This document shows positions 1 to 8,265 of a stretch of DNA of 20,875 nucleotides, in pieces. Positions within the stretch are counted from its first letter, which is position 1, and each line of letters opens with the position of its first letter. Source of the stretch: Neisseriaceae bacterium (lineage in GTDB: Bacteria > Pseudomonadota > Gammaproteobacteria > Burkholderiales > Neisseriaceae). The notes under the pieces are model-generated. The model was not told where the DNA came from and did no database searches. It was given only the letters and a program-made list of their open reading frames with translations. The position numbers were made by a program, and so were the translations under genes. The stretch lies in the NCBI GenBank assembly GCA_017446355.1, contig JAFSQZ010000201.1, positions 1 through 20,875 on the forward strand, written 5' to 3'.

Positions 1-103
1 AATACGGTTAAACCGCACGCAGGACTAAAAGGCGAAACACCCTTTGAAGTCTTGTAGGCTTCATTCTCAACCCATCGTGTAAATAACGCGATGATTTCTA
101 ACA
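1..103 (+). mobile_element. Remnant of an IS transposase (3' end) and probable IS terminus
   Basis: Frame 1 reads NTVKPHAGLKGETPFEVL and then TAG at 55-57. The pattern N-x-V-x-PH-x-x-L-x-G-x-TP-x-E is typical of the last residues of the DDE integrase core of IS3/IS481-type transposases. The same frame stays open after the TAG (ASFSTHRVNNAMISNN) to TAA at 106-108, so the TAG may be a nonsense mutation within a longer tail. Read on the minus strand, 90-103 gives TGTTAGAAATCATC, a TGT-type end like those of IS481 elements, which would put the element boundary near 103. The family and boundary are inferred; the rest of the element lies left of the window. Confidence 0.5.
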
Positions 104-760
104 ACTAAGGATAACGCACTTATAGCATCGGAATATGTTACTTTTCTGACGGAAATTGCAAATACCGATGTTGAAGCGGACCCTTTTTCCTATACCTCAG
201 CATATGTGCTAAAGGGAGTATTATCCATTGGCGGAGAAGAGATCCCCGTAAAGCTGGTATCGATGCAAAGCCCCATCACAAAGCTGAAGCAAAAGTTCCA
301 ATTACTTCATCCCAGCGGCAGATTTTCACAGATAACGCATCCGATATTGACGCTTCGGACTTCTGTCGACGTTGTCATGATTGGTGATACGATCTACTTT
401 TTAACGCTCGCTGGGGAAAACCTCTTCAATATGGTCCGTGCCTATAAGGCGGTATGCCATGATGCAGTAACGGAAATAGAGGGAACTGGGATTATATCCA
501 GTATGGATTTTGCCGAATCTTGGCACAATCCTCGAAAATTCGTATCTTTTGACAAAGAGTGCCTTAACGCACTAAAAAACACAAATACAAGGAAAGCAAT
601 GGCTAAACGTTTTTCTATTCCCCTTGATGGAGAGAACCGTTTTTATACGTCCGCTGACGGTGCGGCAGACAAAATCGTGAAGCTGCTTTGCAACAAGGGA
701 ATGGTCGACCCGTTTAAGAATGTTGCTGTTGAAGTAAGCGGAGCAAAGCAATGGCAATAG
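95..760 (+). pseudogene. DUF4868 / KwaB-like anti-phage protein, 5'-truncated
   Basis: The frame is open from codon 95 with no stop and no convincing start before a GTG at 206, giving about 221 codons. The product matches the C-terminal two thirds of DUF4868 proteins (KwaB of the Kiwa anti-phage system, usually about 310-320 residues) as I remember them: a strand-rich segment ending IGDTIYFLTLAGENLF, then MVRAYKAVCHDAV, NPRKFVSF, a basic segment RKAMAKRFSI, and the tail KIVKLLCNKGMVDPF. About 90 N-terminal residues are missing, and the break coincides with the presumed IS end near 103, so insertional truncation is the simplest reading. A shortened protein from GTG 206 (184 aa) is possible, but no good ribosome binding site precedes it. 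There is no DUS in or near the gene, which fits recent acquisition. The family call rests on recalled sequence patterns. Confidence 0.5.
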
Positions 761-772
761 TGAGGTAATCGT

Positions 773-1336
773 ATGTCTTTAGCTACATCCTTCTCTATGT
801 TTTTCCTCTCATTTGCTCCTCTTTGGGTTTCCATACTGTTTCTTGACATCAAAAGCATTGTTGAAAAACAAACGGGGATTATGACAGAAAAATATAGTAT
901 CCTCGCCATCCTCATCCTGTCGATTATTTCGCTGATAATACTAATGCTTTCGTTTAACAAAAAGAATATGAACGGAGCCCAGGAATACATAATTGATAGC
1001 GTTGAGGAAGAAAAAGCCATTTCAGCCGAATACCTATTATCATACATTCTTCCGCTATTCGCCTTCGATTTTACCGTCTGGCATCAAGTGGTTTTGTTTT
1101 TAGTGTTTTTCTTTGTTCTCGCTTTTCTGTGCATTCGTCATAACTATTTCAGTGTCAATATTCTCTTGGAGCTTTTGGGTTATCGGTTCTATAGGTGCAG
1201 CCTCCAGAATGAAGATGGTGTTATCGTTTCTAAGGTGATTATCTCAAAAGAGTGGCTGCTAAACCGGAAAACAGAGAAAATTCGGATACACCCGATCAAC
1301 AATGAATACTCGACAGATATCCAGAAATGGAAATAG
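773..1336 (+). CDS. Four-helix membrane protein, possible KwaA-like partner
   Basis: This 187-residue protein has four predicted membrane segments at roughly residues 7-24, 42-60, 87-101 and 104-121, then a polar C-terminal domain of about 65 residues (RHNYFSVNILLELLGYRFY and onward). A GAGG ribosome binding site lies seven bases before the ATG, and the gene starts 12 bp after the DUF4868 stop, so the two are surely cotranscribed. In Kiwa a four-helix membrane protein (KwaA) works with a DUF4868 protein (KwaB) at the inner membrane. Size, topology and neighbour fit KwaA, but here the membrane gene is second, the reverse of the usual order I know, so the assignment is an inference. With the upstream gene truncated the system is probably defective. 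A strong terminator follows at once. Confidence 0.5.
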   Translation: MSLATSFSMFFLSFAPLWVSILFLDIKSIVEKQTGIMTEKYSILAILILSIISLIILMLSFNKKNMNGAQEYIIDSVEEEKAISAEYLLSYILPLFAFDFTVWHQVVLFLVFFFVLAFLCIRHNYFSVNILLELLGYRFYRCSLQNEDGVIVSKVIISKEWLLNRKTEKIRIHPINNEYSTDIQKWK

Positions 1337-1338
1337 AA

Positions 1339-1382
1339 AAAAGACCACATCCACGGATTTTACTCCGAAGATGTGGTCTTTT
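1339..1382 (+). terminator. Strong Rho-independent terminator after the KwaA-like gene
   Basis: A perfect 13-bp stem, AAAAGACCACATC (1339-1351) with GATGTGGTCTTTT (1370-1382), starts three bases after the stop codon. The 18-nt loop contains a second 4-bp stem, CGGA (1354-1357) with TCCG (1364-1367). The A-tract before and T-tract after let it work in both directions. It marks the end of the Kiwa-like transcript. Confidence 0.85.
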
Positions 1383-1647
1383 CTGTTGCAGTCCCGCTTG
1401 AAGACGACGCTCAAAACACTGTTTTTTACAGTATCCCTAATCTGCGTGTGCCTTAACACAGGGGTTGTTTTTATGGACAAACGAAACATCTAAATTTAAA
1501 ACGAACTTAAACCATCAATGGAGGCTTTTGCAAAACAGTTATTTATCATTCGTCATTCTGATCAACAGCGAAGAATCTTTATGAAACAAAGTATTAGATT
1601 CTTCACTTTCCTATGAAAAGTTCAGAATGACGCGTTTTGCAAAGGTT
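1383..1647. other. Spacer between the accessory patch and polA
   Basis: No convincing gene is present. From 1383 to about 1520 I see only a small inverted repeat (ACTG...CAGT near 1420-1432) and no recognisable remnant. From 1523 to the polA stop lies a copy of the MITE-like repeat described separately. The first DUS appears only inside polA, so the acquired segment probably ends in this spacer. Confidence 0.4.
1523..1647. repeat. MITE-like inverted-repeat element, copy A
   Basis: The ends are inverted repeats: CTTTTGCAAAAC at 1525-1536 pairs with GTTTTGCAAAGG at 1634-1645. Nested inside are CGTCATTCTGA (1551-1561) and TTCAGAATGACG (1621-1632), and further in AGAATCT against AGATTCT. The element is about 125 bp, has no coding capacity, and abuts the polA stop codon. 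Related copies occur near 4511, 4756 and 11539. Confidence 0.7.
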
Positions 1648-4419
1648 TCAATGTGCATCGTCCCAATTATTGCCAACACCTACTTCTGCCAATAAAGGAA
1701 CGGCTAATTTATCCGCACCAATATTGCCCATAATTTCAGGCAGCTTCACTTTTAATAACGTTAATTCAGGTTCAAATACTTCCAAAACCAATTCATCATG
1801 TACTTGCATCACCAAACGGCTTTTCAGGCTGCCTGAATGCAGAAATTTTGCCACATCAATCATCGCCAATTTAATTAAATCTGATGCAGTTCCTTGCATA
1901 GGTGCGTTAATGGCGGCTCGTTCAGCAGCGGCACGGACGTTTGCACTTTTGGCAAAAATATCAGGTAAATATAAACGTCTACCAAACAAGGTTTCTACAT
2001 AACCCATTGATTGTGCTTGTTCTTTGGCACGTTGCATATAATCCGCAACACCTGTGTATCGCGCAAAATAACGTTGAATAAACATTTTTGCCGAAGCAGC
2101 ATCAATACCCAATGCTTTTGCCAAACCGTATTCACTCATACCATAAATCAAACCAAAATTGATGGTTTTGGCATAACGACGTTGCTCATTAGAAATATTT
2201 TCTGGTGGCACACCAAAGACTTCTGCTGCTGTACGACGGTGGACATCTTCCTGATTTTTAAACGATTGCAACAAAGTTTCATCGCCTGACAAATGCGCCA
2301 TAATGCGTAATTCAATTTGCGAATAATCTGCTGAAAGCATCACGTAATTTTCTTGTGCATTAAATGCACGGCGCACTTTTCGTCCTAATTTTGTGCGGAT
2401 AGGAATGTTTTGTAAATTGGGATTATTGCTTGCCAAACGCCCCGTTACCGCAACCGCTTGTGCATAAGTAGTATGAACACGTCCTGTGTCGGTGTTAATC
2501 ATTTCAGGCAGCTTGTCGGTGTATGTAGATTTTAATTTTGCAAGACTTCTGTGTTGCAAAATAATTTTGGGCAAGCGATAGTCGTCTGCCAACTTTTCTA
2601 ACACTTGTTCATCAGTAGAATAACCGCCTGTTGCCGTTTTCTTAACGCCTTTGGTGGGCATTCCCAATTTATTAAACAATATTTCTTGTAATTGTTTGGG
2701 CGAATTTAGGTTAAAAGGCTGTCCTGCAAACTCAAACGCTTGCTCTTCCAATTCCAACAATTCTTCCCCTAAATGAATGCTTTGTTGCGACAATTCCTTA
2801 CGGTCAATGTGTACACCCACACGCTCCATTTCCCATAAAATTTGCGACACAGGCAATTCTATTTGTTCGTATAAATGCAATTGTTCTGCCGTCATTTTGG
2901 TGCGTAAATGCGTTGCCAAGCGTCCTGCAAAATCCGCTTGTTGACACGCAAATGCTGCGACATCGTCCACACTTAAATCAGCAAATGAAAGCCGTTTTCC
3001 CCCTTTGCCACGCAAAGTTTCTTCTTCAATAACGGTTTCATCTAACCAACGACCAGCCAAATCACTCATACGATGTTTCAAATGACTTTCCACAACATAA
3101 GAGGCCAGCATGGCATCGTCCACCACGCCTGCCAAAGTTAAACCATGATTGGCAAACACGTGTTGCACAAATTTCATATTATGCGCCACCTTGCCAATTC
3201 TTTCGTCTGCCAACAAATTTTTCAGGCTGCCTGAAATCTGCGCAAAGTCCAATTGTTCCACATTGAGCGCGTGTGCCACAGGTAAATAAAATGCTTTACC
3301 TGTTTCCAACGATAACGCAAGACCTATCAATCGTGCCTTCATCGGCTCATCGGTATCGGTTTGTACCGACAACGCCAAACGCTTCGCCCCCAAACATTGT
3401 TGATACAACTCATTCCATTGGTTTTCATTACGAATAATTTGATAATGAATTTCATCAGGTTTGGCGACCACGTTTTTTTCAGGCAGCTGTTCACTCATTT
3501 CAGGTTTACCAGACGTATTTTTTTTACTCTCTACCGCCGTCAACAAATCGCCCATCAAATCCTGTTGTGCTTCTTGCAACCACGTATTAAAGCCCAGCTC
3601 ACGAAAACGCGGTATCAACGCTCGCCAATCAGGCTCTCTGCGTTGCAAATCAGCCAATCCCTGTGGCAACACCTCACTTAAATCCACGTCCATTTTAATG
3701 CTGACCAATTTATAAGCCAAAGGCAATTGTGGCAACGCTGCACGCAAATTTTCGCCCACTTTTCCTTTAAAATTATCCGCTTTGGCAACAATATTAACGA
3801 GCGTTCCATATTCTTCTAACCACTTAACCGCCGTTTTGGGACCACACTTTTCCACACCTGGCACATTGTCCACCTTATCGCCCACCAACGCCAAATAATC
3901 ACGAATTTGCGCAGGACGCACACCAAACTTCTCCAAAACCCCAGCTTCATCTAGGATTTCATTTTTCATGGTATCCACCAATGAAATTTGCGGTCCAACC
4001 AATTGCGCCATATCCTTATCGCCAGTGGAAATGACCACATTCAAGCCCTGTCTTGCCGCACCCACTGCCAGCGTACCAATCACATCATCGGCTTCCACGC
4101 CATCAATTTTCAACACTTTCCAGCCCATCAATTCCACCAATTCAGGCAGCATTTCAGCTTGTGGGCGCAAATCATCGGGCATAGGTGGACGCGTTGCTTT
4201 ATATTCAGGAAACAATTGATGACGAAAGTTTTTACCCTTTGCATCAAACACGCAAGCGCAAAAATCGTGTGGCTGCTGCGCACGCAAACGGCGCAACATA
4301 TTCAACACCCCATAAACCGCATTAGTGGGAACGCCACTGGGTGAAGACAAATGCGTCATTGCATAAAACGCACGGTATAAATAAGAAGAACCATCAACCA
4401 ATAATAAAGTAGCCGCCAT
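1648..4419 (-). CDS. polA: DNA polymerase I (proofreading domain apparently inactive)
   Basis: The 923-residue product fills RNA-primer gaps and takes part in excision repair. The N-terminal 5'-3' exonuclease is intact (VDGSSYLYRAFYAM, GVEADDVIGTLA, STGDKDMAQL, LALVGDKVDNVPGVEKCGPK). The polymerase has motif A DYSQIELR (about 700), motif B RRYAKTINFGLIYG (about 750) and motif C QVHDELVLE (about 878). The central 3'-5' exonuclease fold is present but its catalytic acids are replaced: LALSVQTD where E. coli has FAFDTETD (D355 to S, E357 to Q), NMKFVQ where E. coli has NLKYDR (D424 to V), and FACQQ for YAAED (D501 to Q). Two full DUS lie in frame (1823-1837, 3221-3235) and encode SGSLK. The start is the ATG 23 nt downstream of a probable transcription start. 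Confidence 0.97.
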   Translation of the reverse strand: MAATLLLVDGSSYLYRAFYAMTHLSSPSGVPTNAVYGVLNMLRRLRAQQPHDFCACVFDAKGKNFRHQLFPEYKATRPPMPDDLRPQAEMLPELVELMGWKVLKIDGVEADDVIGTLAVGAARQGLNVVISTGDKDMAQLVGPQISLVDTMKNEILDEAGVLEKFGVRPAQIRDYLALVGDKVDNVPGVEKCGPKTAVKWLEEYGTLVNIVAKADNFKGKVGENLRAALPQLPLAYKLVSIKMDVDLSEVLPQGLADLQRREPDWRALIPRFRELGFNTWLQEAQQDLMGDLLTAVESKKNTSGKPEMSEQLPEKNVVAKPDEIHYQIIRNENQWNELYQQCLGAKRLALSVQTDTDEPMKARLIGLALSLETGKAFYLPVAHALNVEQLDFAQISGSLKNLLADERIGKVAHNMKFVQHVFANHGLTLAGVVDDAMLASYVVESHLKHRMSDLAGRWLDETVIEEETLRGKGGKRLSFADLSVDDVAAFACQQADFAGRLATHLRTKMTAEQLHLYEQIELPVSQILWEMERVGVHIDRKELSQQSIHLGEELLELEEQAFEFAGQPFNLNSPKQLQEILFNKLGMPTKGVKKTATGGYSTDEQVLEKLADDYRLPKIILQHRSLAKLKSTYTDKLPEMINTDTGRVHTTYAQAVAVTGRLASNNPNLQNIPIRTKLGRKVRRAFNAQENYVMLSADYSQIELRIMAHLSGDETLLQSFKNQEDVHRRTAAEVFGVPPENISNEQRRYAKTINFGLIYGMSEYGLAKALGIDAASAKMFIQRYFARYTGVADYMQRAKEQAQSMGYVETLFGRRLYLPDIFAKSANVRAAAERAAINAPMQGTASDLIKLAMIDVAKFLHSGSLKSRLVMQVHDELVLEVFEPELTLLKVKLPEIMGNIGADKLAVPLLAEVGVGNNWDDAH

Positions 4420-4448
4420 ATTTACACTGCCTGAAAAGAAAAGGGAAG

Positions 4449-4454
4449 ATTATA
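4449..4454 (-). promoter_or_regulatory. Candidate -10 box for polA
   Basis: The minus strand reads TATAAT here, giving a start site near 4442 and a leader of about 23 nt before the polA ATG. The -35 region is poor. A DUS-like half sequence (CTGCCTGAA at 4427-4435) lies in the leader. Confidence 0.45.
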
Positions 4455-4510
4455 CAAAAACCATCGCATCATTAGGGTACTTTTTCCAATCACTCTGATT
4501 TGAAAAGTTT

Positions 4511-4610
4511 GAAACTTTTGCAAAACGCGTCATTTTGATGCACAACGCAACGAAAAATCTAACACTATTGTTTTACACTTCGTTCAGAATAACGAAAGTT
4601 CCAAAGGTTT
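4511..4610. repeat. MITE-like inverted-repeat element, copy B
   Basis: It opens with GAAACTTTTGCAAAACGCGT followed by CATTTTGA, and closes with TTCAGAATAACG and CCAAAGGTTT, the same modules as copy A with substitutions. It is about 100 bp and noncoding. Confidence 0.6.
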
Positions 4611-4637
4611 TTGTTTCTGTTTTGAATAAAAAAAGGT

Positions 4638-4652
4638 TTCAGGCTGCCTGAA
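4638..4652. repeat. DUS palindrome (intergenic)
   Basis: TTCAGGCTGCCTGAA carries the AGGCTGCCTGAA uptake word on the plus strand and AGGCAGCCTGAA on the minus strand. It stands alone in the polA-purU spacer. Confidence 0.85.
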
Positions 4653-4755
4653 AGAAAACCCTGCAAAACCTAACTATGAATAAAAAATTCAACCTACCCT
4701 ATGGTGTTTCATTTTTAACCAGTAGATTTTGCAGGCGTTTCTGAAAACAAAAATA

Positions 4756-4816
4756 CGTCATTTTGAGCCACAGGTGAAGCTACTTTATTTTATGCTTCAC
4801 TTTGCTCAAAATGACG
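4756..4816. repeat. MITE-like element, copy C, near-perfect nested hairpin
   Basis: The outer arms CGTCATTTTGAG (4756-4767) and CTCAAAATGACG (4805-4816) are perfect inverted repeats. Inner arms GTGAAGC (4774-4780) and GCTTCAC (4794-4800) are also perfect. The whole can fold into a long hairpin with a single internal bulge. The outer arm resembles the CGTCATTCTGA core of copies A and D. Confidence 0.7.
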
Positions 4817-4890
4817 GAGATTAGGTTTTCGTTTTGTTGATAACACTCTGTTTTAAATAAGAATGTGTTTACTGTTATTGAATTCAATAT

Positions 4891-5763
4891 TTAATCAAAC
4901 ACCACAGTACGATTGTGATACGACAAAACACGACTGTCCAAATGCCAACGCACGGCACGGCTTAACACGATTTTTTCTAGATCGCGTCCTTTTTTGATTA
5001 AATCTTCAACACTATCACGGTGCGAAATGCGGGCGACTTCTTGTTCAATAATTGGACCTTCGTCCAAGTCGGAAGTGGCGTAGTGGGCGGTTGCCCCAAT
5101 CAATTTTACGCCGCGCGCATGTGCTCGGTGATAAGGTTTGGCACCGTCAAACGCAGGCAGAAAACTGTGATGTATGTTAATAATTTTATTCGGATATTTG
5201 TTGATAAAATCGCTGGATAAAATCTGCATATAACGAGCCATCACAATCAAATCAATGTTGTGTTCGGCAAATAAGGCAAGTTGCTTCTCTTCAATTTCGG
5301 CTTTTTTCTCTTTAATCATTGGGATATGATAAAACGGTATGCCGTTAAATTCAGCCAATGCACGGCAGTTTTCGTGATTACCCACAATCAGCGGAATATC
5401 GCACGCCAATTCGCCAATGCGATAGCGGTGCAACAAATCAGCCAAACAGTGTTCGTATTGCGATACCATAATCGCCATTTGCGGTTTTTGTTGCGAAAAC
5501 GAAAGTTTCCACGACATATTGTATTCTGCCGCAAGTGGCGAGAATGCTGCCTGAAAGTCGGATTCAGTGGTGGCAAAGTCGTTCAAATCCCATTCCACAC
5601 GCATTAAGAACAAACCTGCTTGACTGTCTTGGTGCTGGTCGGCGTGCAAAATATTGGCATTGTGTTGCAAAAGAAAATTGGCAATCACCGCCACCAAACC
5701 TTTACGGTCAGGGGCGGAAATAAGTAATGTAGCGGTGTTTTTATGACTATTCATTTTATCCAT
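4891..5763 (-). CDS. purU: Formyltetrahydrofolate deformylase
   Basis: PurU hydrolyses 10-formyl-THF to THF and formate, balancing the one-carbon pool and supplying formate. An N-terminal ACT domain (about residues 11-90, LLISAPDRKGLVAVIANFLL) is followed by a formyltransferase-fold catalytic domain. The catalytic Asn-His-Asp set is visible in NIHHSFLPAF and in GATAHYATSDLDEGPII. At 290 residues it is slightly longer than the E. coli enzyme (280). The first ATG (5761-5763) has no clear ribosome binding site. The fourth codon, also ATG (5752-5754), has TGGA five bases upstream and may be the true start. metF, another folate one-carbon gene, lies in the same window but is not linked to it. Confidence 0.95.
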   Translation of the reverse strand: MDKMNSHKNTATLLISAPDRKGLVAVIANFLLQHNANILHADQHQDSQAGLFLMRVEWDLNDFATTESDFQAAFSPLAAEYNMSWKLSFSQQKPQMAIMVSQYEHCLADLLHRYRIGELACDIPLIVGNHENCRALAEFNGIPFYHIPMIKEKKAEIEEKQLALFAEHNIDLIVMARYMQILSSDFINKYPNKIINIHHSFLPAFDGAKPYHRAHARGVKLIGATAHYATSDLDEGPIIEQEVARISHRDSVEDLIKKGRDLEKIVLSRAVRWHLDSRVLSYHNRTVVFD

Positions 5764-6082
5764 CTATTTGAAATATTAAACAATTCAGGCTGCCTGAAAC
5801 CTATGCACAATCTACATTCATCGTTCTTTATTCTAAAATTCTAAACAAACCTAAATAACGCTTTGTTTGCGTTTTTTCATACGCGGAACAATGATTTTTG
5901 CAAAGGTTTCTGTTTGGCGCACAATGGGTGAAATCATACACAATTTTGTGTTTTAAATAAATCTTAAATCACCACGCTCACAACACTTGTTTTTACCATT
6001 TCAAAGTCGTTTTAACACTTCCAAAATAAACTTAATCCGATTGCGTTATAATGGGCGTTTCGTTTTTTGCTCGCTTTTTATT
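5764..6082. other. Divergent purU / dxr spacer
   Basis: This spacer holds a DUS palindrome (5784-5798), a fragment of the MITE-like end sequence (TTTTTGCAAAGGTTTC, about 5895-5910) and the dxr -10 box. I see no gene. A short hairpin AACGC...GCGTT followed by T's near 5857-5878 has no plus-strand gene to serve. Confidence 0.45.
6047..6052 (+). promoter_or_regulatory. Candidate -10 box for dxr-pdxA
   Basis: A consensus TATAAT lies 30 bases before the dxr ATG. No clear -35 hexamer is visible at 16-18 bp upstream. Confidence 0.5.
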
Positions 6083-7264
6083 ATGCAAGTTCTCACTATT
6101 TTGGGCGCAACAGGTAGCATTGGTGTATCCACGCTAGATGTTGTTGCACGCCACCCTAATCGTTTTCGTATTTTTGCCTTAACGGGACATCATCAAATTG
6201 ATAAATTGGCAGCACAATGCCTACAATTTTCACCACGTTTTGCAGTGGTTGCCAACGCCCAAAACGCCGCTAAATTAACGCAATTGTTGCAACAAAATCA
6301 TTGCGCCACCGAAGTGTTATACGGTGAACAAGCTTTAATTGATGTTGCCAGTGCTGATGAAGTAACAGGTGTGATGGCAGCGATTGTGGGGGCGGCAGGC
6401 TTACCTTCTGCTTTGGCAGCGGCAAAAGCGGGAAAAACGATTTTTTTGGCAAACAAAGAAACTTTAGTGGTTTCAGGCAGCCTATTTATGCAAACGCTTG
6501 CTCAACACAATGCACGTGTTTTACCGATTGATAGTGAACACAATGCTATTTTTCAAGTTTTGCCACGCGATTATTCAGGCTGCCTGAATGCACACGGCAT
6601 TGAATCCATTATTTTGACGGCATCAGGCGGTCCATTTTTACACAGCGATTTAAACAATATGGCGCAAATCACACCCGAACAAGCCGTCAAACACCCTAAT
6701 TGGTCTATGGGTAAAAAAATTTCAGTGGATTCTGCCACAATGATGAACAAAGGTTTGGAATTGATTGAAGCGCATTGGTTGTTTCATTGTCCTCCTGAAA
6801 AATTAGAAGTTGTGATACACCCACAATCTGTGATTCACAGTATGGTACGCTATATTGATGGTTCGGTGCTGGCACAACTTGGTAATCCTGATATGCGCAC
6901 ACCCATCGCCTATTGTTTAGGGCTGCCTGAACGTATTCAATCGGGCGTCAATGCACTGGATTTTAGCAAACTCGCTGATTTAAGTTTTTGCGAACCTGAT
7001 TTTGCACGTTTTCCCTGTTTAAAACTGGCTTATGATGCTTTAAACGCTGGTGGTAGTGCGCCTTGTGTATTAAATGCTGCCAACGAAATTGCAGTGGCTG
7101 AATTTTTGGCTGGTCATATCCGTTTCACAGATATTGCACGTGTGGTGGCACATTGTTTGGAACACCACGATTTAAGTAGCCTAAACAACATTGATGATTT
7201 ATTAGCACTGGATAAAAACGTTCGCCAACAAGCGCAAACGTTTTCAGGCAGCCTGAAAGGTTAA
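6083..7264 (+). CDS. dxr: 1-deoxy-D-xylulose 5-phosphate reductoisomerase
   Basis: Dxr converts DXP to methylerythritol 4-phosphate with NADPH, the committed step of non-mevalonate isoprenoid synthesis. The 393-residue length matches the family (398 in E. coli). The NADPH motif GATGSIG starts at residue 7. LANKETLVVSG, PIDSEHNAIFQ, SVDSATMMNKGLELIEAHWLF and QSVIHSMVRYIDGS cover the metal and substrate sites. The frame extends upstream to 5987, but that part overlaps the -10 box and lacks family similarity, so the ATG at 6083 is chosen. DUS words are embedded in frame at 6574-6588 and 7243-7257, the last forming the C-terminus FSGSLKG. The stop overlaps the pdxA start (TAATG). Confidence 0.96.
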   Translation: MQVLTILGATGSIGVSTLDVVARHPNRFRIFALTGHHQIDKLAAQCLQFSPRFAVVANAQNAAKLTQLLQQNHCATEVLYGEQALIDVASADEVTGVMAAIVGAAGLPSALAAAKAGKTIFLANKETLVVSGSLFMQTLAQHNARVLPIDSEHNAIFQVLPRDYSGCLNAHGIESIILTASGGPFLHSDLNNMAQITPEQAVKHPNWSMGKKISVDSATMMNKGLELIEAHWLFHCPPEKLEVVIHPQSVIHSMVRYIDGSVLAQLGNPDMRTPIAYCLGLPERIQSGVNALDFSKLADLSFCEPDFARFPCLKLAYDALNAGGSAPCVLNAANEIAVAEFLAGHIRFTDIARVVAHCLEHHDLSSLNNIDDLLALDKNVRQQAQTFSGSLKG

Positions 7265-8265
7265 TGATGCACACTTCCCCCATTATCGCCATTACTTCTG
7301 GCGAACCTGCTGGTATCGGTTTAGATATTTGTTTAGACTTGGCAACTTGGCAAACACCTTGTCGTTGCGTTGTTTTAGGCGACAAAACCGCCTTACAACA
7401 ACGCGCCGCTTTACTCAATAAATCCATCACATTTCAAGAGTACACGCCAAATAGTGCGCCACCCAATCAACCCAACGTATTAGAAGTATTACCCATCAAC
7501 ACCGTTGCACCAGTGATTGCAGGCAGCCTGAATACCGATAATGCCCCCTATGTTTTGCGCCTACTTGACCGTGCATACGAAGGCATCACATCAAACGAAT
7601 TTGCTGCAATGGTAACCGCGCCTGTCCACAAAGGCATTATCAACGAACACCCAAAACTTCCCTATTTCAGCGGACACACCGAATACCTTGCCGAAAAAAG
7701 CCACACAGAACAAGTTGTGATGATGCTGGCAGGCGGCGGTTTACGCGTTGCACTTTTAACCACGCATTTACCACTGAAAGACGTTGCACAAACCATCAAT
7801 CAAGAACGCATTTATCGCATCGCAAGCATTCTTCACCACGATTTACAACACAAATTCGGCATCACCAAACCGCATATTTTGTTAGCAGGACTGAATCCAC
7901 ACGCAGGAGAAATGGGCTATTTAGGGAAAGAAGAAATAGAAATAATGCAACCTGCTGTAGCTCGCTTGCGCCAACAAGGTATAGACATCACCGACCCCTT
8001 GCCTGCCGACACATTATTTCAACCATTTTATCTCAACCAAGCAGATGCCGTGTTGGCAGCATATCACGATCAAGGTTTACCTGTATTAAAATACGCCAGT
8101 TTTGGCAAAGGCGTAAACATCACACTAGGACTTCCCTTTATTCGCACATCAGTGGATCACGGCACAGCATTAGATTTAGCGGGAACAGGAAAAGCACATT
8201 CAGGCAGCCTGAAAACAGCAATAGAAGTAGCTTGGGAAATGGTCAACCACTCCACAAACTATTGA
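7264..8265 (+). CDS. pdxA: 4-hydroxythreonine-4-phosphate dehydrogenase
   Basis: PdxA oxidises 4-phosphohydroxy-L-threonine in DXP-dependent pyridoxal phosphate synthesis; its product is joined to DXP by PdxJ. Family motifs are clear: TSGEPAGIGLD at the N-terminus, SGHTEYLAE, NPHAGEMGYLGKEE, YHDQGLPVLKY and SVDHGTALDLAGTGKA, including the metal-binding histidines. At 333 residues it has the expected length. The ATG overlaps the dxr stop by one base, so the two are translationally coupled, pairing a DXP consumer with the PLP branch. DUS words are in frame at 7521-7532 and 8199-8213 (HSGSLKTA). The 3' end overlaps that of alr by 7 bp, tail to tail. Confidence 0.96.
   Translation: MMHTSPIIAITSGEPAGIGLDICLDLATWQTPCRCVVLGDKTALQQRAALLNKSITFQEYTPNSAPPNQPNVLEVLPINTVAPVIAGSLNTDNAPYVLRLLDRAYEGITSNEFAAMVTAPVHKGIINEHPKLPYFSGHTEYLAEKSHTEQVVMMLAGGGLRVALLTTHLPLKDVAQTINQERIYRIASILHHDLQHKFGITKPHILLAGLNPHAGEMGYLGKEEIEIMQPAVARLRQQGIDITDPLPADTLFQPFYLNQADAVLAAYHDQGLPVLKYASFGKGVNITLGLPFIRTSVDHGTALDLAGTGKAHSGSLKTAIEVAWEMVNHSTNY

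Larger units (their letters stand above)
4420..4890. other. polA-purU spacer with two repeat elements and a DUS
   Basis: No gene is visible in these 471 bp between two minus-strand genes. The spacer holds the polA promoter region, MITE-like copies B (4511-4610) and C (4756-4816), and a DUS palindrome at 4638-4652. The hairpins are the likely site of purU transcription termination, though none has a textbook T-tract. Confidence 0.5.

Noticed and set aside
1302..1493. 63-codon plus-strand ORF and 76-codon minus-strand ORF after the KwaA-like gene
   Set aside because: Both run through the terminator hairpin, overlap the end of the real gene, and have no recognisable start signal or motif.
5857..5878. 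Hairpin AACGC...GCGTT followed by T's as a terminator
   Set aside because: The stem is only 5 bp and no plus-strand gene lies upstream of it.
5987..6082. 32-residue N-terminal extension of Dxr
   Set aside because: It spans the TATAAT box and lacks similarity to the family; the ATG at 6083 matches the known N-terminus.
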